Assembly: GCA_902500825.1 (NCBI GenBank)
Contig: CABVRX010000022.1
Coordinates: forward strand, 1-62,238
Reading direction: 5' to 3'
DNA length: 62,238 nt
Source of the DNA: an uncultured Nitrospira sp.
GTDB lineage: Bacteria; Nitrospirota; Nitrospiria; Nitrospirales; Nitrospiraceae
The position numbers were made by a program, and so were the translations under genes. The notes beneath the pieces are model-generated. The model saw nothing but the letters and a program-made list of their open reading frames with translations. It was not told the origin of the DNA and did not search any database. Positions 62,184-62,238 of this stretch are shown piece after piece (within the stretch, counting starts at the first letter, position 1; each line of letters opens with the position of its first letter).

Positions 62184-62238
62184 TGGTGCCGGAGACCGGG
62201 ATCGAACCGGTACGGGCCTTTTGAGCCCGAGGGATTTT
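62184..62238 (-). tRNA. tRNA-Leu, 3' part, cut by window edge
   Basis: On the minus strand the sequence ends with GTTCGATCCCGGTCTCCGGCACCA: a T-arm, acceptor 3' strand and encoded CCA at 62184-62186. A long variable arm with GGGCTCAAAAGGCCC shows a class II tRNA, and AAAATCCC just before it is typical of the leucine anticodon arm. The anticodon itself is outside the window. Confidence 0.8.

Overview
The window is a moderately GC-rich bacterial chromosome segment carrying mostly housekeeping genes broken up by small accessory patches. Its style suggests a member of the Nitrospirota, probably Nitrospira: dispersed palindromic repeats placed right after stop codons, tandem lipoproteins built from cadherin-like repeats, DsrE/TusA sulfur carriers, a DUF3417-type glucan phosphorylase and a GldA/F/G-like transport locus. 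This is recognition by style, not proof. Partial tRNA genes (Tyr at the left edge, Leu at the right edge, both on the minus strand) frame the window.

Layout. 0.3-3.9 kb (minus): an exported HExxH protein, a UvrD/PcrA-type helicase and a DUF4112 membrane protein. 4.0-12.1 kb (plus): an accessory patch with a Phd-like antitoxin and zeta-like toxin, an OLD-family ATPase/TOPRIM nuclease, and an Mre11/Rad50-like pair (YhaO/YhaN). 12.5-17.6 kb: a hypothetical gene behind a very good promoter, glucan phosphorylase, a HEAT-repeat protein and a coiled-coil protein. 17.6-19.6 kb (minus): a second HEAT-repeat protein, a small basic protein and RlpA. 20.0-24.9 kb: an ABC ATPase, permease, GldG-like and DUF4340 operon. 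25.0-32.2 kb: four tandem lipoproteins with cadherin-like repeats. 32.3-36.4 kb (minus): rplI-glyA-nrdR followed by a histidine kinase with a Rossmann-like N-terminus and a NarL-type response regulator. 37.1-42.0 kb: threonine breakdown genes kbl-tdh, an alcohol dehydrogenase, a toxin-antitoxin pair with a damaged toxin, and the remnant of a second alcohol dehydrogenase. 42.0-49.8 kb: hemD, a VOC protein, a four-helix-bundle protein, a two-domain metallo-beta-lactamase protein, a UDP-glucuronate epimerase and a CPA2/KefB-like antiporter. 49.8-55.5 kb: a Rieske oxygenase, DsrE-like, TusA, bifunctional FtcD, rpsU, nth and a second DsrE. 55.6-59.8 kb: polA and small exported proteins, including a small protein resembling half of sulfur oxygenase reductase. 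59.85-62.2 kb: a small region flanked by 15-bp direct repeats of the tRNA-Leu 3' end, with two orphan genes and a frameshifted PilZ gene.

The most interesting signals are (1) a family of palindromic elements whose termini coincide with gene stop codons and which mostly share a small core hairpin, (2) the array of cadherin-like lipoproteins with a repeated activator-type promoter beside an unusual two-component system, (3) the OLD plus YhaO/YhaN nuclease patch, and (4) several sulfur-handling proteins close together. All coordinates and motifs were read by eye; no database search was run.
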